Assembly (NCBI GenBank): GCA_964484045.1
Contig: CAZAEP010000187.1
Coordinates: forward strand, 1 to 5,198
Origin: J134 sp964484045
Lineage (GTDB): Bacteria; Pseudomonadota; Alphaproteobacteria; Sphingomonadales; Rhodothalassiaceae
Reading direction: 5' to 3'
Length of the DNA: 5,198 bases
Of the stretch, positions 5,018-5,198 are shown piece by piece. The position numbers and the translations under genes are program-made. The notes under the pieces are model-generated. The model made no database searches. It saw nothing but the letters and a program-made list of their open reading frames with translations, and was not told where the DNA came from. The first letter of the stretch is position 1; every line of letters starts with the position of its first letter.

Positions 5018-5198
5018 CAGTCGCCCGGGCCCCAGGCGTCCGCCGGGCAGCGGTACTACAGCGGCAGCCACTGCCCCTATCCCACAGATCAAGCCCCCCG
5101 CCACCAGGATCCCCTCCAAGGGGAGTCCAACTCGATCCAACGCTTGCCTCCATGAGCCCCACTCCGCAAGGCTCACATCCGTGTAGCCGATCTGCACA
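5018..5198. other. Region upstream of the MAPEG gene; coding status unclear
   Basis: The MAPEG frame stays open through this stretch to the window edge and would add 60 residues with one hydrophobic segment (LVAGGLICGIGAVAAAVV). However, 17 of the 60 codons end in A or T (gta, ata, cga, gga, tgt, tca), against very few in the MAPEG core, and MAPEG proteins normally lack such an extension. Most likely it is intergenic DNA or the end of a different, foreign segment. An imperfect inverted repeat at 5045-5053/5068-5076 would pair as 9 bp including one G-U on the minus strand. No terminal repeats, transposase or tRNA were recognised. Confidence 0.4.

Overview
The window reads as chromosomal DNA of a high-GC alphaproteobacterium. 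This rests on strong G/C bias at third codon positions, an E. coli-like endonuclease III beside a DUF2244 gene, and several families (DUF2244, EI24, PfkB kinase annotated as adenosine kinase, short MAPEG protein) that I know as common in Alphaproteobacteria. The genus cannot be fixed from the sequence alone. Most of the window is tightly packed housekeeping-type DNA; the two ends differ in composition.

Layout. (1) 1-345, minus: 5' part of a NYN-domain (PIN-like) putative RNase gene that runs off the left edge. It has lower GC and more mixed codons than its neighbours. Its leader (346-442) holds a good sigma70-type promoter followed by two perfect back-to-back hairpins; the second contains the likely Shine-Dalgarno bases and is followed by a T-rich run. 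(2) 498-1037, minus: DUF2244 membrane protein. (3) 1107-1739, plus: nth, endonuclease III, divergent from DUF2244. (4) 1718-2865, minus: a two-gene operon of an EI24/CysZ-like membrane protein and a proline-rich lipoprotein, joined by an ATGA overlap; the lipoprotein gene overlaps the end of nth tail to tail by 22 bp. (5) 3009-4618, plus: a two-gene operon of a PfkB-family (adenosine-type) kinase and a secreted protein of unknown function, again joined by ATGA. (6) 4622-5017, minus: a MAPEG-family membrane protein, convergent with the previous operon with 3 bp between stop codons. (7) 5018-5198: an open but compositionally different stretch upstream of the MAPEG gene.

How it works together: nth is base-excision DNA repair and the kinase is probably purine/nucleoside salvage. 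The others are envelope proteins without a clear shared pathway, so most neighbours look co-located rather than parts of one machine. No tRNA, rRNA, CRISPR array, transposase or integrase was seen. The best candidate for something undescribed is the NYN gene with its structured leader, which could be an autoregulated RNase or an attenuator-controlled accessory gene. The MAPEG start region is the second place worth checking.
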